The notes under the pieces are model-generated. The model was not told where the DNA came from. It made no database searches and was given only the letters and a program-made list of their open reading frames with translations. From DHVE2 group archaeon (GTDB taxonomy: Archaea; Thermoplasmatota; Thermoplasmata; Thermoplasmatales; Aciduliprofundaceae), in the NCBI GenBank assembly GCA_015520985.1, contig WAOY01000115.1, positions 1 through 10,198 on the forward strand: a stretch of 10,198 nt of DNA. The letters are read 5' to 3'. Position numbers and translations under genes: made by a program. This document shows positions 1 to 7,157 of this stretch, one piece after another (position 1 is the stretch's first letter; every line of letters begins with the position of its first letter).

Positions 1-621
1 ATAAGTGTGGGGGATGGCCTTCGCCCCGGCGGCTTGCCCGACGCCACGGACTTCCTGCAGATCCACGAGCTGTACACGATAGGCAAGCTTGTCAAGAGGG
101 CGAGGGAGAAGAACGTGCAGGCCATGGTTGAGGGCCCGGGCCATATTCCCATTGATCAGATTGAGGCGAACGTGAAGATGGCGAAGATTGCGACGGATAA
201 CGCGCCCTTCTACGTACTCGGCCCCCTCGTCACGGATATCGCATCGGGATACGATCACATCACAGCGGCGATAGGGGGAGCAATAGCAGCAAGGGCAGGC
301 GCTGATTTCCTCTGCTACGTTACCCCCGCGGAGCATCTTGCATTGCCGAACGAGGAGGAGGTGAAACTCGGGGTCATAGCGACGAGGATAGCGGCGCACG
401 CCGTGAACTTGACGAGGTTCAGGGAGGAGTACGAGTGGGACTACAGAATGTCCGTAGCCCGGGGTAAGTTGAAGTGGGACGATCAGCTGAACCTGAGCAT
501 AGATAAGGAGAATGCAATAAAGATAAGGAAGGAGAGGTACCCCCACAGCCCTCAGGTATGCACCATGTGCGGAGAGCTTTGCGCCATCAAACTTCTGAGG
601 GAGTACCTGAAATCAAAGTGA
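1..621 (+). CDS. thiC: Phosphomethylpyrimidine synthase ThiC, C-terminal half (5' end outside window)
   Basis: ThiC is a cytosolic radical-SAM enzyme that rearranges aminoimidazole ribotide into hydroxymethylpyrimidine phosphate for thiamine synthesis. The frame is open at base 1 and gives 206 residues, about half of a usual ThiC. Visible family blocks are GDGLRPG (4-10), EGPGH (44-48), the GPLVTDI..GYDH block (74-86), CYVTPAEHLALP (105-116) and a C-terminal cysteine cluster C187, C190, C194. H48 and H112 are 64 residues apart and sit in the blocks that hold the family's zinc ligands. The cluster is CX2CX3C rather than the CX2CX4C of E. coli ThiC; this may be a normal variant of archaeal/anaerobe forms. 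The GTG at base 7 is internal to the protein and not a start. The stop overlaps the convergent glmM gene by 9 bp. Family assignment is essentially certain. Confidence 0.96.
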   Translation: MSVGDGLRPGGLPDATDFLQIHELYTIGKLVKRAREKNVQAMVEGPGHIPIDQIEANVKMAKIATDNAPFYVLGPLVTDIASGYDHITAAIGGAIAARAGADFLCYVTPAEHLALPNEEEVKLGVIATRIAAHAVNLTRFREEYEWDYRMSVARGKLKWDDQLNLSIDKENAIKIRKERYPHSPQVCTMCGELCAIKLLREYLKSK

Positions 622-1962
622 CGCGATTATTTCCTCCACTTCCCTCCCGTATTTTTTCAGCAGTTCCTCCAGCTTTTCCTCGCTCTTCGCCTCCGCGTAA
701 ACCCTGTAGATTGGCTCGGTGCCCGATGGCCGTATAAGAACCCACCAGTCATCCCCGAGGATCTTCACGCCGTCAAGGGTGATGATATTCTCCCCACTGT
801 ACACCTCGCGCAGCCTCTCGAGAACCTTTTCCTTCTTATCGTTATCGCACCTGACGCTTATCTTCCCCTGGTAATACCTGGGGAGCTCGGCAACGAGTTC
901 AGAAATTTTCTTCCCGCTCTTAGCTATGATTTCGAGCATCTTCGCCAGGCCCATAGCGCCGTCGCGGCAGTACTGCATCTCCGGGAATATCATACCGCCG
1001 TTCTCCTCGCCGCCGAACCTCGCGTTGAGTTCAATCATCTTCCTGGCCACTATTGGTGCCCCGACTTTTGTGTAGACAACCTTCGCCCCCCTCTCCCTGG
1101 CGATGTCCTCCACGGCCCTGGATGAACTAACGGGGGTCACAAGGATATCTCCTTCGCCCAGGACATGCTTCGCGATGAGCGCCAGGCTCTTGTCCCCGGT
1201 TATGAAATTACCCCTTTCATCGACGAATATAACCCGGTCCGCGTCCCCGTCGTGCGCCACGCCGAGATCGAAGTCCCCTTCGCGGACGAAATCCATGAGG
1301 TCTCGCAGGTTCTCAGGCTTCGGCTCGCTCTCGTGCCCCGGAAAGCGGCCGTCGGGCTGGCAGTTCAGGGTTACGACCTTGACCCCGAGAGCCTCCAATA
1401 GGTACGGGGAGGTGAAGCAGGACGCGCCGTTGGCGCAGTCTAGCGCGACCTTCAGCCCCGCATTCCTTATGGCTTCGACGTCCACGAGGGATAGAATCTT
1501 ATCCACGTACTCTGCATTGGCGTCTCCCCCGGGAATTACGCGCCCAACCCTCTCCCAGGGGACGATGCGGAATTCCCCGTGGAAGAAAATATCCTCTATC
1601 CTCTCTTCCTCCTCCCTGGGCAGCTCGGTGCCGTCCTGCGCTATTGCCTTGACTCCGTTGAACCTCGGGGGATTGTGCGACGCCGTTATCGCTATCCCGA
1701 AATCGCCGTGGTTCTTCGTGTAGAGCTGAATTGCAGGTGTCGGCGCTATGCCTATGTCCTCCACATCCACGCCCGTGGAGAGGAGCCCCGCGATGACCGC
1801 GCTCTTCACCATGTCCCCGGATACCCTTGTATCCGATCCGAGAACTACACGTGATCCCTCTTCCAGGTAGGTGCCTATGGCCATACCCACCTTCACCAGG
1901 AAATCCGGATTGAAATCCTCTCCAATTACTCCGCGTATTCCGTTGGTGCCGAAGAGACGCAT
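613..1962 (-). CDS. glmM: Phosphoglucosamine mutase / phosphohexomutase family (archaeal GlmM type)
   Basis: This is a 449-residue alpha-D-phosphohexomutase, full length for the family. All four functional loops are present: the phosphoserine loop TASHNP (93-98, S95 being the phosphorylated serine), the metal loop DGDADR (238-243), the sugar-recognition loop GGEENGG (317-323) and the phosphate-binding loop RPSGTEP (411-417). The family interconverts hexose 6- and 1-phosphates; archaeal members with this layout usually act on glucosamine phosphate, feeding UDP-GlcNAc synthesis, though phosphomannose or phosphoglucose activity cannot be excluded from sequence. The ATG at 1962 gives the expected MRLFGTNGIRG amino terminus. 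A TATA-like box 24 bases upstream implies a leaderless mRNA. The gene is divergent from trpS and its 3' end overlaps thiC by 9 bp. Nothing is missing or odd. Confidence 0.93.
   Translation of the reverse strand: MRLFGTNGIRGVIGEDFNPDFLVKVGMAIGTYLEEGSRVVLGSDTRVSGDMVKSAVIAGLLSTGVDVEDIGIAPTPAIQLYTKNHGDFGIAITASHNPPRFNGVKAIAQDGTELPREEEERIEDIFFHGEFRIVPWERVGRVIPGGDANAEYVDKILSLVDVEAIRNAGLKVALDCANGASCFTSPYLLEALGVKVVTLNCQPDGRFPGHESEPKPENLRDLMDFVREGDFDLGVAHDGDADRVIFVDERGNFITGDKSLALIAKHVLGEGDILVTPVSSSRAVEDIARERGAKVVYTKVGAPIVARKMIELNARFGGEENGGMIFPEMQYCRDGAMGLAKMLEIIAKSGKKISELVAELPRYYQGKISVRCDNDKKEKVLERLREVYSGENIITLDGVKILGDDWWVLIRPSGTEPIYRVYAEAKSEEKLEELLKKYGREVEEIIASL
652..657 (+). terminator. Possible T-tract terminator for thiC
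   Basis: A run of six T on the + strand lies about 30 bases after the thiC stop, inside the antisense 3' end of glmM. Archaeal RNA polymerase often stops at such T-runs without a hairpin. It is the only clear T-tract near the thiC end, but it also encodes lysine codons of glmM, so chance is a real alternative. Confidence 0.25.
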
Positions 1963-1982
1963 GCGGGGATATTCACCTCGGG

Positions 1983-1990
1983 AATTTAAA
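1983..1990 (-). promoter_or_regulatory. TATA box for glmM (leaderless)
   Basis: On the - strand this reads AATTTAAA/TTTAAATT, an archaeal TATA-like element centred about 24 bases before the glmM ATG at 1962. This spacing places the transcription start on or next to the start codon, and no ribosome binding site is seen, as expected for a leaderless transcript. Confidence 0.6.
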
Positions 1991-2006
1991 CTTCACCCTG
2001 TGAAAT

Positions 2007-2015
2007 CTTTTTATT
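2007..2015 (+). promoter_or_regulatory. TATA box for trpS (leaderless)
   Basis: CTTTTTATT is a T/A-rich box in otherwise GC-rich DNA, centred about 27 bases upstream of the trpS ATG at 2038. The short spacing and lack of a Shine-Dalgarno sequence imply a leaderless mRNA. Together with the glmM box it forms a compact divergent promoter with the two boxes about 16 bp apart. Confidence 0.6.
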
Positions 2016-2037
2016 CTCCCAACGGATAATCCCCCAC

Positions 2038-3348
2038 ATGCAGGCCATCAATCCCTGGGCATCCCAGCAGTTCAAAGATTACGCCAGATTGCGCGACGAG
2101 TTCGGAATCCAAGAATTCAATTTCGAATTGCCCGACGCCCCGCGGCTGTTCAGACGCGGTATAATAATCGGGCACCGGGATTTCCATTTGATACACGACA
2201 GAATAATCCATCGAAGGCCCTTCGCAGTTCTCACGGGTCTCATGCCTTCAGGACGCATGCACTTCGGCCACAAGATGACCATCGACCAGGTAGTCTACTA
2301 TCAGAACCACGGGGGCGACGTGCATATTGCTGTGGCAGATATAGAAGCCTACGCCGCCAGGGGTATACCGCTGGAGAAGGCAAGGGAAATCGCACTGGAG
2401 GAATATGTGCCATCTTACATCGCCCTCGGCGTGGATCCCGGGAAAGCGGAGGTGTACTTCCAGTCCCGGCGCAGGGAGGTGAAGGACCTCGCATGGAAAC
2501 TGGGGAAGAAGATAAACCTCAACGAATTCCTGAAGATTTACGGTTTTGAAGGCGAGGCCAACATGGCGCACATGTTCTCGCCCCTGGTGCAGGTCGGGGA
2601 CATTCTGCACGTTCAGCTGGACCGCTTCGGAGGCCGAAGACCTACGGTGGTGCCTGTGGGGGTGGACCAGGACCCACACATCCGGTTGACCCGCGACTTG
2701 GTGGACAGGTGGAGGATGTTCTCCGTGATTCCCCAGGGGGATAAGATAGGCGTTTTCTACCGAGGGGAAGATGCGGCCAAGGTGCTCAACGAAATAGCGC
2801 CCCTCGTTGAATCCCTCGGGCTAAAGGTTGAGCTCAACATCCCCTACAAGGCCCTCTACGCCTCTGAATTCAAAGGCGCGGAGGAGGCGGTGATGAGGAT
2901 AAACGAGACCCTGTTAGAATACGAGAGTAAGATAAACGAGTTCGGCTTCTTCACCCCTTCCGCCACGTACCACCGCCTCATCACGGGTCTCACCGGGGGA
3001 AAGATGTCATCGTCCATCCCGGAAAGTGCAATATTCCTTACCGACACGCCGGAGGAGGCGAGGAAGAAGGTGATGCGCGCCAAGACCGGCGGTGGGGCGA
3101 CGCTGGAGGAGCACAGGAAGTACGGAGGGAAGCCGGAGGAGTGTTCCGTCTACGAGTTCTTCGCCTACCACCTCATCGAGGATGATAAGTACCTCCTGGA
3201 GATATACGAATCCTGCAAGCGAGGCGAGAGGGTGTGCGGAAAGTGCAAGAAAGAGGCCGCGGGCATCGTTGAGGAGTGGATGCGCGAGTTCAGGGAGAGG
3301 AGGGAGTGGGCCAGGGACCTGGTGAAGGAGATAGTGAAAGACGAATAG
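2038..3348 (+). CDS. trpS: Tryptophanyl-tRNA synthetase (archaeal type)
   Basis: A class Ic aminoacyl-tRNA synthetase of 436 residues that charges tRNA-Trp with tryptophan in the cytosol. The Rossmann-fold signature motifs are clear: the HIGH-type HFGH (75-78, within SGRMHFGHK), GVDQDPH (208-214), a motif conserved in archaeal/eukaryotic TrpRS, and GGKMSSS (320-326, the KMSKS loop). The N-terminal extension before the HIGH motif and the overall length fit the archaeal/eukaryotic subfamily rather than the roughly 330-residue bacterial enzyme. The C-terminal part carries C393, C400 and C403 (the last two as CGKC), which could bind metal. The ATG start is supported by a TATA box at the leaderless distance. 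The gene ends with TAG, and 50 bp follow before the next + strand gene, which has its own promoter. Confidence 0.96.
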   Translation: MQAINPWASQQFKDYARLRDEFGIQEFNFELPDAPRLFRRGIIIGHRDFHLIHDRIIHRRPFAVLTGLMPSGRMHFGHKMTIDQVVYYQNHGGDVHIAVADIEAYAARGIPLEKAREIALEEYVPSYIALGVDPGKAEVYFQSRRREVKDLAWKLGKKINLNEFLKIYGFEGEANMAHMFSPLVQVGDILHVQLDRFGGRRPTVVPVGVDQDPHIRLTRDLVDRWRMFSVIPQGDKIGVFYRGEDAAKVLNEIAPLVESLGLKVELNIPYKALYASEFKGAEEAVMRINETLLEYESKINEFGFFTPSATYHRLITGLTGGKMSSSIPESAIFLTDTPEEARKKVMRAKTGGGATLEEHRKYGGKPEECSVYEFFAYHLIEDDKYLLEIYESCKRGERVCGKCKKEAAGIVEEWMREFRERREWARDLVKEIVKDE

Positions 3349-3349
3349 A

Positions 3350-3363
3350 TCCGAAGGTTCGGA
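3350..3363. promoter_or_regulatory. 14-bp palindrome upstream of the unknown two-gene operon
   Basis: TCCGAAGGTTCGGA has 6-bp arms that pair perfectly around a GG centre. It begins 2 bases after the trpS stop and ends 7 bases before the TATA-like box of the next gene. A two-base loop is too tight for a good RNA hairpin, so a dimeric DNA-binding protein site is the better reading. No second copy was noticed in the window. Confidence 0.4.
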
Positions 3364-3369
3364 AACACC

Positions 3370-3379
3370 CTCTTATACC
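3370..3379 (+). promoter_or_regulatory. TATA box for the 371-residue unknown gene
   Basis: CTCTTATACC is a TATA-like element centred about 24 bases before the ATG at 3399, giving a leaderless start. It supports choosing that ATG over upstream in-frame codons inside trpS. Confidence 0.5.
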
Positions 3380-3398
3380 ACCCGTGGGATTTCCAACC

Positions 3399-4514
3399 AT
3401 GGCAGACTCGATAATACCCGTCTACTACTTCAACACAAACCTGCTGTGCAGGTGGCGCTTTCTCCTCGGGGGAAACGTGGAAGCGAATATGAGCGTTGAC
3501 GACGTTATTGAAAAAGCACTGTCCTCGAACGCTAGCGAGCCTGTGGAGGTGCCGGTGCTCACCCGTCTTGGAAGGGATCTGCACGTTCTATCTAGGGTGA
3601 GAGTTCTCCACGAGGTGGGTATCCTGTCCGTGGCCACCGAGACAGAGGTGCACCCCAGGGAGGTGTACGGGGACAGCAACTACGACTACAGTCCCCTGGA
3701 GGCAAAGCTGTCCAGGGCCGCGGTGGATGGCGCCATCGGAGCCATGGTGCTCGGGGGCATAGAGGACGCGGTGCGCGGAATAAGCTACGGAAAGGAGTAC
3801 GGAGAATTCGTTGAGAGGAACGTTCCCCGGGGCTACACCCTCTTCGTGAACGAGCGACCTTACTTCGCCTTTGACGCCGCCACCTACCTCCTCGAGGCGA
3901 TAATGTCCGTGAAACTGCACCGCATCCGCGGGGGACCCCATGAGCTATTCGAAGATACAAACACTGAATTCAGCGCCCCTTGCGGTGATTGCCCCTTCGC
4001 GGAGCACTGCAACGTGGACCTAAGCGGGGGAAAGATATGGATGAGGGGCAATGACATCGCCTACGCGGTGAGCGCGGCCATGTACCTGGACAGCAAATAC
4101 GGAATGGGGTGGTACCTCTTATACAGGACTGCAATCAGGCTCCTGAACTACAGGAGATACGATCTCATTAGGGCGTTCAGAACCGAGGCAAGGACCCTCT
4201 ACGGCGTTGATGTGGGACGGAGTGATGAAGAGGATGTGAAGGCCCTCGTTGAGGAAATATCGCGGGGTGAGAGGTTCAGCCCGGAACTGGCCTCCCAACT
4301 GGGCAACTACGCCGGCGACTTCCTCAGGGGAAACGAGGTTTACATTGAAGATGACGGCGTGGTGGGCAACGGGCCCCTGCTCACCCTCATGAAGATGGGG
4401 CTGCTCTCGGCCCTTTACGTGAAGAAGAACCCGCCGGGATTCTGGTTCTTCCGCATCGCGCCCGGTCCGAAATTCCAGAGATACCTGTTTAACCCGGGGG
4501 GTGATGGCGAGTGA
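3399..4514 (+). CDS. Unknown protein, 371 residues, with a CX2CX5C cluster
   Basis: I do not recognise this family. The frame is open back to 3276 inside trpS, but the ATG at 3399 is preferred because a TATA box lies at the leaderless distance and the upstream part overlaps trpS. The protein looks soluble, with no signal peptide or membrane segment. The middle holds C195, C198 and C204 (CGDCPFAEHC) with H203 adjacent, suggesting a small zinc or iron-sulfur site; the only other cysteine is C17. The region after the cluster (about 217-265) is rich in tyrosine and arginine and predicted helical by eye. The last four bases overlap the next gene (GTGA), so the two are translationally coupled. It converges on the MoxR-VWA-CARF operon and could be part of that system, for example as an effector, but that is inference from position only. 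Confidence 0.85.
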   Translation: MADSIIPVYYFNTNLLCRWRFLLGGNVEANMSVDDVIEKALSSNASEPVEVPVLTRLGRDLHVLSRVRVLHEVGILSVATETEVHPREVYGDSNYDYSPLEAKLSRAAVDGAIGAMVLGGIEDAVRGISYGKEYGEFVERNVPRGYTLFVNERPYFAFDAATYLLEAIMSVKLHRIRGGPHELFEDTNTEFSAPCGDCPFAEHCNVDLSGGKIWMRGNDIAYAVSAAMYLDSKYGMGWYLLYRTAIRLLNYRRYDLIRAFRTEARTLYGVDVGRSDEEDVKALVEEISRGERFSPELASQLGNYAGDFLRGNEVYIEDDGVVGNGPLLTLMKMGLLSALYVKKNPPGFWFFRIAPGPKFQRYLFNPGGDGE

Positions 4515-5113
4515 CCCTCAGGTTGCCCGGGAAGCTCCTGATAGAGGACGATGATGAAATCCCGAGCCCGGACTCGATGTTTTACCCGCCCTGGATAATG
4601 CTCAACTTCCCACCGATAGCGACCCCCCTGGGCGACGGGGAAAACTGGTACGGGGCGGGCTCATTCAGCTACATCCCCAAGCTCCCCGTGGAGATGTCCG
4701 ACGAGGATATGGAGCTCGCGTACCTCAATCTACACAGAGTTCTCAGGCACCTGAGCGTCTTCGAGAGGAAGTTCCTGCTGAAGGTGCTCGTATCCAACAT
4801 GCTCTTCAAGACGTCATTTCCAGAGGACGTGTGCACATCCCTCCTGGGCCATCTGCCCCTCAGGGAGAAGAGGGAGATGTGCCGGGAATTCATCTCAGGG
4901 GAGAAGCTACAGGCATACCTGGAACATCGCGGCCGTTTCCTCCTGGTACGCAGGGACCTTTGGATGGAAGTCTTCGGAGAGAGGGGCGAAGAGCTATACG
5001 ATCTCTACTCAACCTTCCTGGATTCCCTGCTGAAAATGATGGAAAACGCTGTTAAGGAGGACGAACGGGGAGATCATTCCCCGGATACCGAGTCCAGGGT
5101 TCTGAGGAGGTAG
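4511..5113 (+). CDS. Unknown acidic protein, 200 residues
   Basis: No family is recognised. The GTG start is set by a GTGA overlap with the preceding stop and by a GGGTGAT ribosome binding site at 4499-4505, five bases upstream. The first 60 residues are rich in proline, glycine and aromatic residues (IEDDDEIPSPD, FYPPW); the rest (about residues 68-185) is charged and looks helical, with cysteines at about 107 and 120. There is no signal peptide or membrane segment. It is co-transcribed with the 371-residue gene, so the two products probably act together. Its last 40 bases are also the last 40 bases of the opposing CARF gene. The C-terminal tail is hydrophilic, which may tolerate the shared coding. 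Confidence 0.82.
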   Translation: MTLRLPGKLLIEDDDEIPSPDSMFYPPWIMLNFPPIATPLGDGENWYGAGSFSYIPKLPVEMSDEDMELAYLNLHRVLRHLSVFERKFLLKVLVSNMLFKTSFPEDVCTSLLGHLPLREKREMCREFISGEKLQAYLEHRGRFLLVRRDLWMEVFGERGEELYDLYSTFLDSLLKMMENAVKEDERGDHSPDTESRVLRR

Positions 5114-5868
5114 AGCAGCGTCCTGCCCCTCTCGGTGAGGGAGTACCTGTCCCCGCGCCTCTTTATGAGCCTCCTCTTTTTCAGCAGGTACAGTATGGCC
5201 CTCTCGGCCTCCCTCTCGTCCATCTCACCCATCATGGCCCTCTTGGCCTCGTCGTAGGTGATGGGTGACGAGAATATGTGCAGGTACCCCTCGTACTTCT
5301 CCGATGCGTACTCCGGCACGATGTTCAGGGCAGGGAAGTGCACAACCTCCCGCTCCGCGTGGTAAGGCACGACGACGATGTCCTCGCATGGCTTCTTGGC
5401 GCATTCGTCCCTTCTCCTGTTCCTGCACTCGTCGCGCAGGTGGGTCATGGCAATGTACGTGGCCAGGGCACCTATCTTGTGCCCGCAGCTCAGGTTCACG
5501 TATATTATGGCCTTCTCCCCTGACTCGATGACCCTGCGCATGTTACCCAGGACCACACGGTAGGTGTCCTTGAAATCCGTCAGATCCGCCTTCTTGAAGT
5601 TCACCCGCACCCCGCGCCTACGCAGGTAGTCAAGGTGGTCTAGGACCATCCTGCGGAAATTGTCCCTTTCATCGCCTTCCAGCCCATCCACCTTCTCCCT
5701 GAATTCATCCAGGCTGTAATCGGAGAACACATATATTTCGTCCACCTTTCCGTCGCCCTGGGCGTAATCGAGGCCAAGGGTGAACTTGTCCACCTCTTCC
5801 ATGTTCAGCGCTTCCCGGTAGGGGTTGTCGTAGGTGTACACGGTCAGGTTGCTCACGAAGATCCTCAT
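5074..5868 (-). CDS. CARF-like sensor with C-terminal winged helix (second CARF protein)
   Basis: A 264-residue predicted ligand-sensing transcription regulator and last gene of the five-gene operon. The N-terminal Rossmann-like part resembles the CARF/HFX_2341-type fold: strand-rich start, then YVNLSCGHKIGALA (123-136) at the position of the CARF ligand-binding motif. The C-terminal part (about 205-256) has a winged helix-turn-helix pattern (helices, then LIKRRGDRYSLTERGR). The start is the ATG at 5868, which overlaps the upstream stop as ATGA; the frame is open up to 5976, but that extension lies inside the preceding gene. Oddities: the usual N-x-(S/T)-G-G-T-K motif reads NLSCGHK, and a cysteine group follows (C148, C156, C161), so it may sense redox or metal as well as, or instead of, a nucleotide. 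It could act as an autoregulator of the operon. The 3' end overlaps the opposing gene by 40 bp. Confidence 0.85.
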   Translation of the reverse strand: MRIFVSNLTVYTYDNPYREALNMEEVDKFTLGLDYAQGDGKVDEIYVFSDYSLDEFREKVDGLEGDERDNFRRMVLDHLDYLRRRGVRVNFKKADLTDFKDTYRVVLGNMRRVIESGEKAIIYVNLSCGHKIGALATYIAMTHLRDECRNRRRDECAKKPCEDIVVVPYHAEREVVHFPALNIVPEYASEKYEGYLHIFSSPITYDEAKRAMMGEMDEREAERAILYLLKKRRLIKRRGDRYSLTERGRTLLYLLRTLDSVSGE

Positions 5869-6581
5869 TCGGCATCGCCCCCGGAAAACAGGATCTCGAG
5901 GAAGAACCAGGCGCTGGACTTTAGGGAGTAGTACCTCCTCCTGCCATCCACCCTCTCGGATATGAGGTTGTAGCATATAAGGGGTTTCTTGGCATCGCTG
6001 AATGCTCCCTGGGATATGAGCTTTCCCTCCTCAAGCACGCCCAGCTTCCACAGGCGCTTGCTCACCTCCTCTCTGAGGAGGGTGTTGCTCACCTCGGCCC
6101 CGTCGTTCTCAGCTAGGACCTTCAGTATCATAGCCGGGGCCCTGTTTTTTTTAAAGTTCACCCGCGTTCCGGAAAGGGCGAGGGGAATGCGGACTATCCT
6201 CATCCTCTCCTCAGCACCTTTACCATCTGTGACCACGTAGATCACCGGCACCTCCCCGCCTCTGCGCATAGTCGCGAGGAGGGCCAGGGCAAAGGACATC
6301 ACCTTGGTGCCACCGGTTATATTCACCACTGTGTCGTCTGTTATGCGAACCTCCCTCTCTATCTTCTCTATGTTGTCCCTGAGGGACATGGGATCTACCC
6401 TCACGAAGCGCACCTTGCCCGAGGTGTAGTTTTCCTTTATCCTCTGAATGGCCTCCTCCGTCCTGGCGGAATCCTCCTCAGTCAGGCTCCCGTATATAAC
6501 CATGGCCTCTTCGGGCCTGAGAACCTTCATTGGGTAGAGAACCACGTCCGGGCTCCAGCCTAGGGTCGAAACCAGCCTCAC
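5865..6581 (-). CDS. CARF-domain sensor with C-terminal winged helix (first CARF protein)
   Basis: A 238-residue protein with a CARF domain (about 1-135) and a winged-helix-like C-terminus (about 147-225, ending in a wing RRRYYSL). The motif VVNITGGTKVMSFAL (85-99) is the classic CARF signature (strand followed by N-x-T-G-G-T-K at the head of a helix), which in Csa3, Csx1 and relatives contacts cyclic oligoadenylate or a related ligand. CARF-wHTH proteins are mostly transcription regulators. The GTG start at 6581 is supported by a GAGGTGG ribosome binding site (6586-6592) four bases upstream. It lies 9 bases after the 188-residue gene and overlaps the second CARF gene by ATGA. At the domain junction the coding strand has eight A in a row (6145-6152). 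No Cas10 or CRISPR array is in view, so the ligand source is unknown. Confidence 0.9.
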   Translation of the reverse strand: MRLVSTLGWSPDVVLYPMKVLRPEEAMVIYGSLTEEDSARTEEAIQRIKENYTSGKVRFVRVDPMSLRDNIEKIEREVRITDDTVVNITGGTKVMSFALALLATMRRGGEVPVIYVVTDGKGAEERMRIVRIPLALSGTRVNFKKNRAPAMILKVLAENDGAEVSNTLLREEVSKRLWKLGVLEEGKLISQGAFSDAKKPLICYNLISERVDGRRRYYSLKSSAWFFLEILFSGGDAE

Positions 6582-6590
6582 CTTACCACC

Positions 6591-7157
6591 TCACACCCTA
6601 ACCTTCACCTTATACTTCCCATAGTTTATAGTTTTTGCGTCCTGCTTGGCCCTGAGGTAGATGTGGTAGAGGGCGAACATGTGATCGGTGAACCTCGCCA
6701 CTATGCTGGCCATCCCGCCGCCGGTGGACCCCATGAATATCGCCCTCCGCTCAATGCCCCTGATCAAGTGCCTGGGGAGTTCGTCCACCATCTTCATACC
6801 CGGTGATCCCAGGGGGAAGAACCTCTCCTGGAACTCGTGAATTTCCCGGCCAGTGGCGTAAATCATCCTGTTCTCCAGCAAAGAAGATATCTCACGGGCG
6901 GCCCTGTCCAGCTCCGCCTCCTCCAGGATGTAGGTTCGCATCCCCTTCTCGTGTATGACCGAAACGAGTATGAGTTCTCCACCCCTACCACCGCTTATGG
7001 GGAGGCACCCCAGCACAGCGTCGCCCTTCTCAGTCACGGGGATATTGGACACTATAGCGCCGTCCAGGGATTCCTCGCCCCCCATGACCTCCGCCACGGG
7101 CGGGGCAACGCCGATCTCACGCTCGAGCTCTTCGGCCAGATCCCTTATGTTCTTCAC
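6591..7157 (-). CDS. Unknown protein, 188 residues, between VWA and CARF genes
   Basis: No family is recognised. The chosen GTG at 7157 overlaps the VWA gene's stop as GTGA, with a strong AGGAGGTG ribosome binding site at 7163-7170, five bases upstream; the same frame is open to 7232, but that extension lies inside the VWA gene. Residues 46-79 look like a beta-rich core (strands LGCLPI, ELILVSVIHE, MRTYILEE with a glycine-rich turn SGGRGGE). Residues 80-110 look helical, and a glycine patch FMGSTGGGM (141-149) is followed by an amphipathic helix FALYHIYLRA (161-170). The C-terminus is basic (YGKYKVKVRV). There are no cysteine pairs, signal peptide or clear membrane span. Its place directly after MoxR and VWA suggests a substrate, adaptor or effector of that pair. 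Confidence 0.85.
   Translation of the reverse strand: MKNIRDLAEELEREIGVAPPVAEVMGGEESLDGAIVSNIPVTEKGDAVLGCLPISGGRGGELILVSVIHEKGMRTYILEEAELDRAAREISSLLENRMIYATGREIHEFQERFFPLGSPGMKMVDELPRHLIRGIERRAIFMGSTGGGMASIVARFTDHMFALYHIYLRAKQDAKTINYGKYKVKVRV

Noticed and set aside
1103..1854. Open frames on the + strand antisense to glmM
   Set aside because: They are shadows of a full-length enzyme gene with all catalytic motifs intact.
3276..3398. Upstream extension of the 371-residue unknown gene into trpS
   Set aside because: The extension overlaps trpS, and the ATG at 3399 has a TATA box at the leaderless distance.
5869..5976. Upstream extension of the second CARF gene
   Set aside because: It overlaps the first CARF gene, while the ATG at 5868 forms an ATGA junction and begins with a plausible beta strand (MRIFVSNL).
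5590..6160. The same RVNFKK hexapeptide in both CARF proteins, with about 12 shared bases
   Set aside because: It sits at different places in the two folds (mid-CARF versus the linker to the winged helix), so it is more likely chance than a recent duplication or functional motif.
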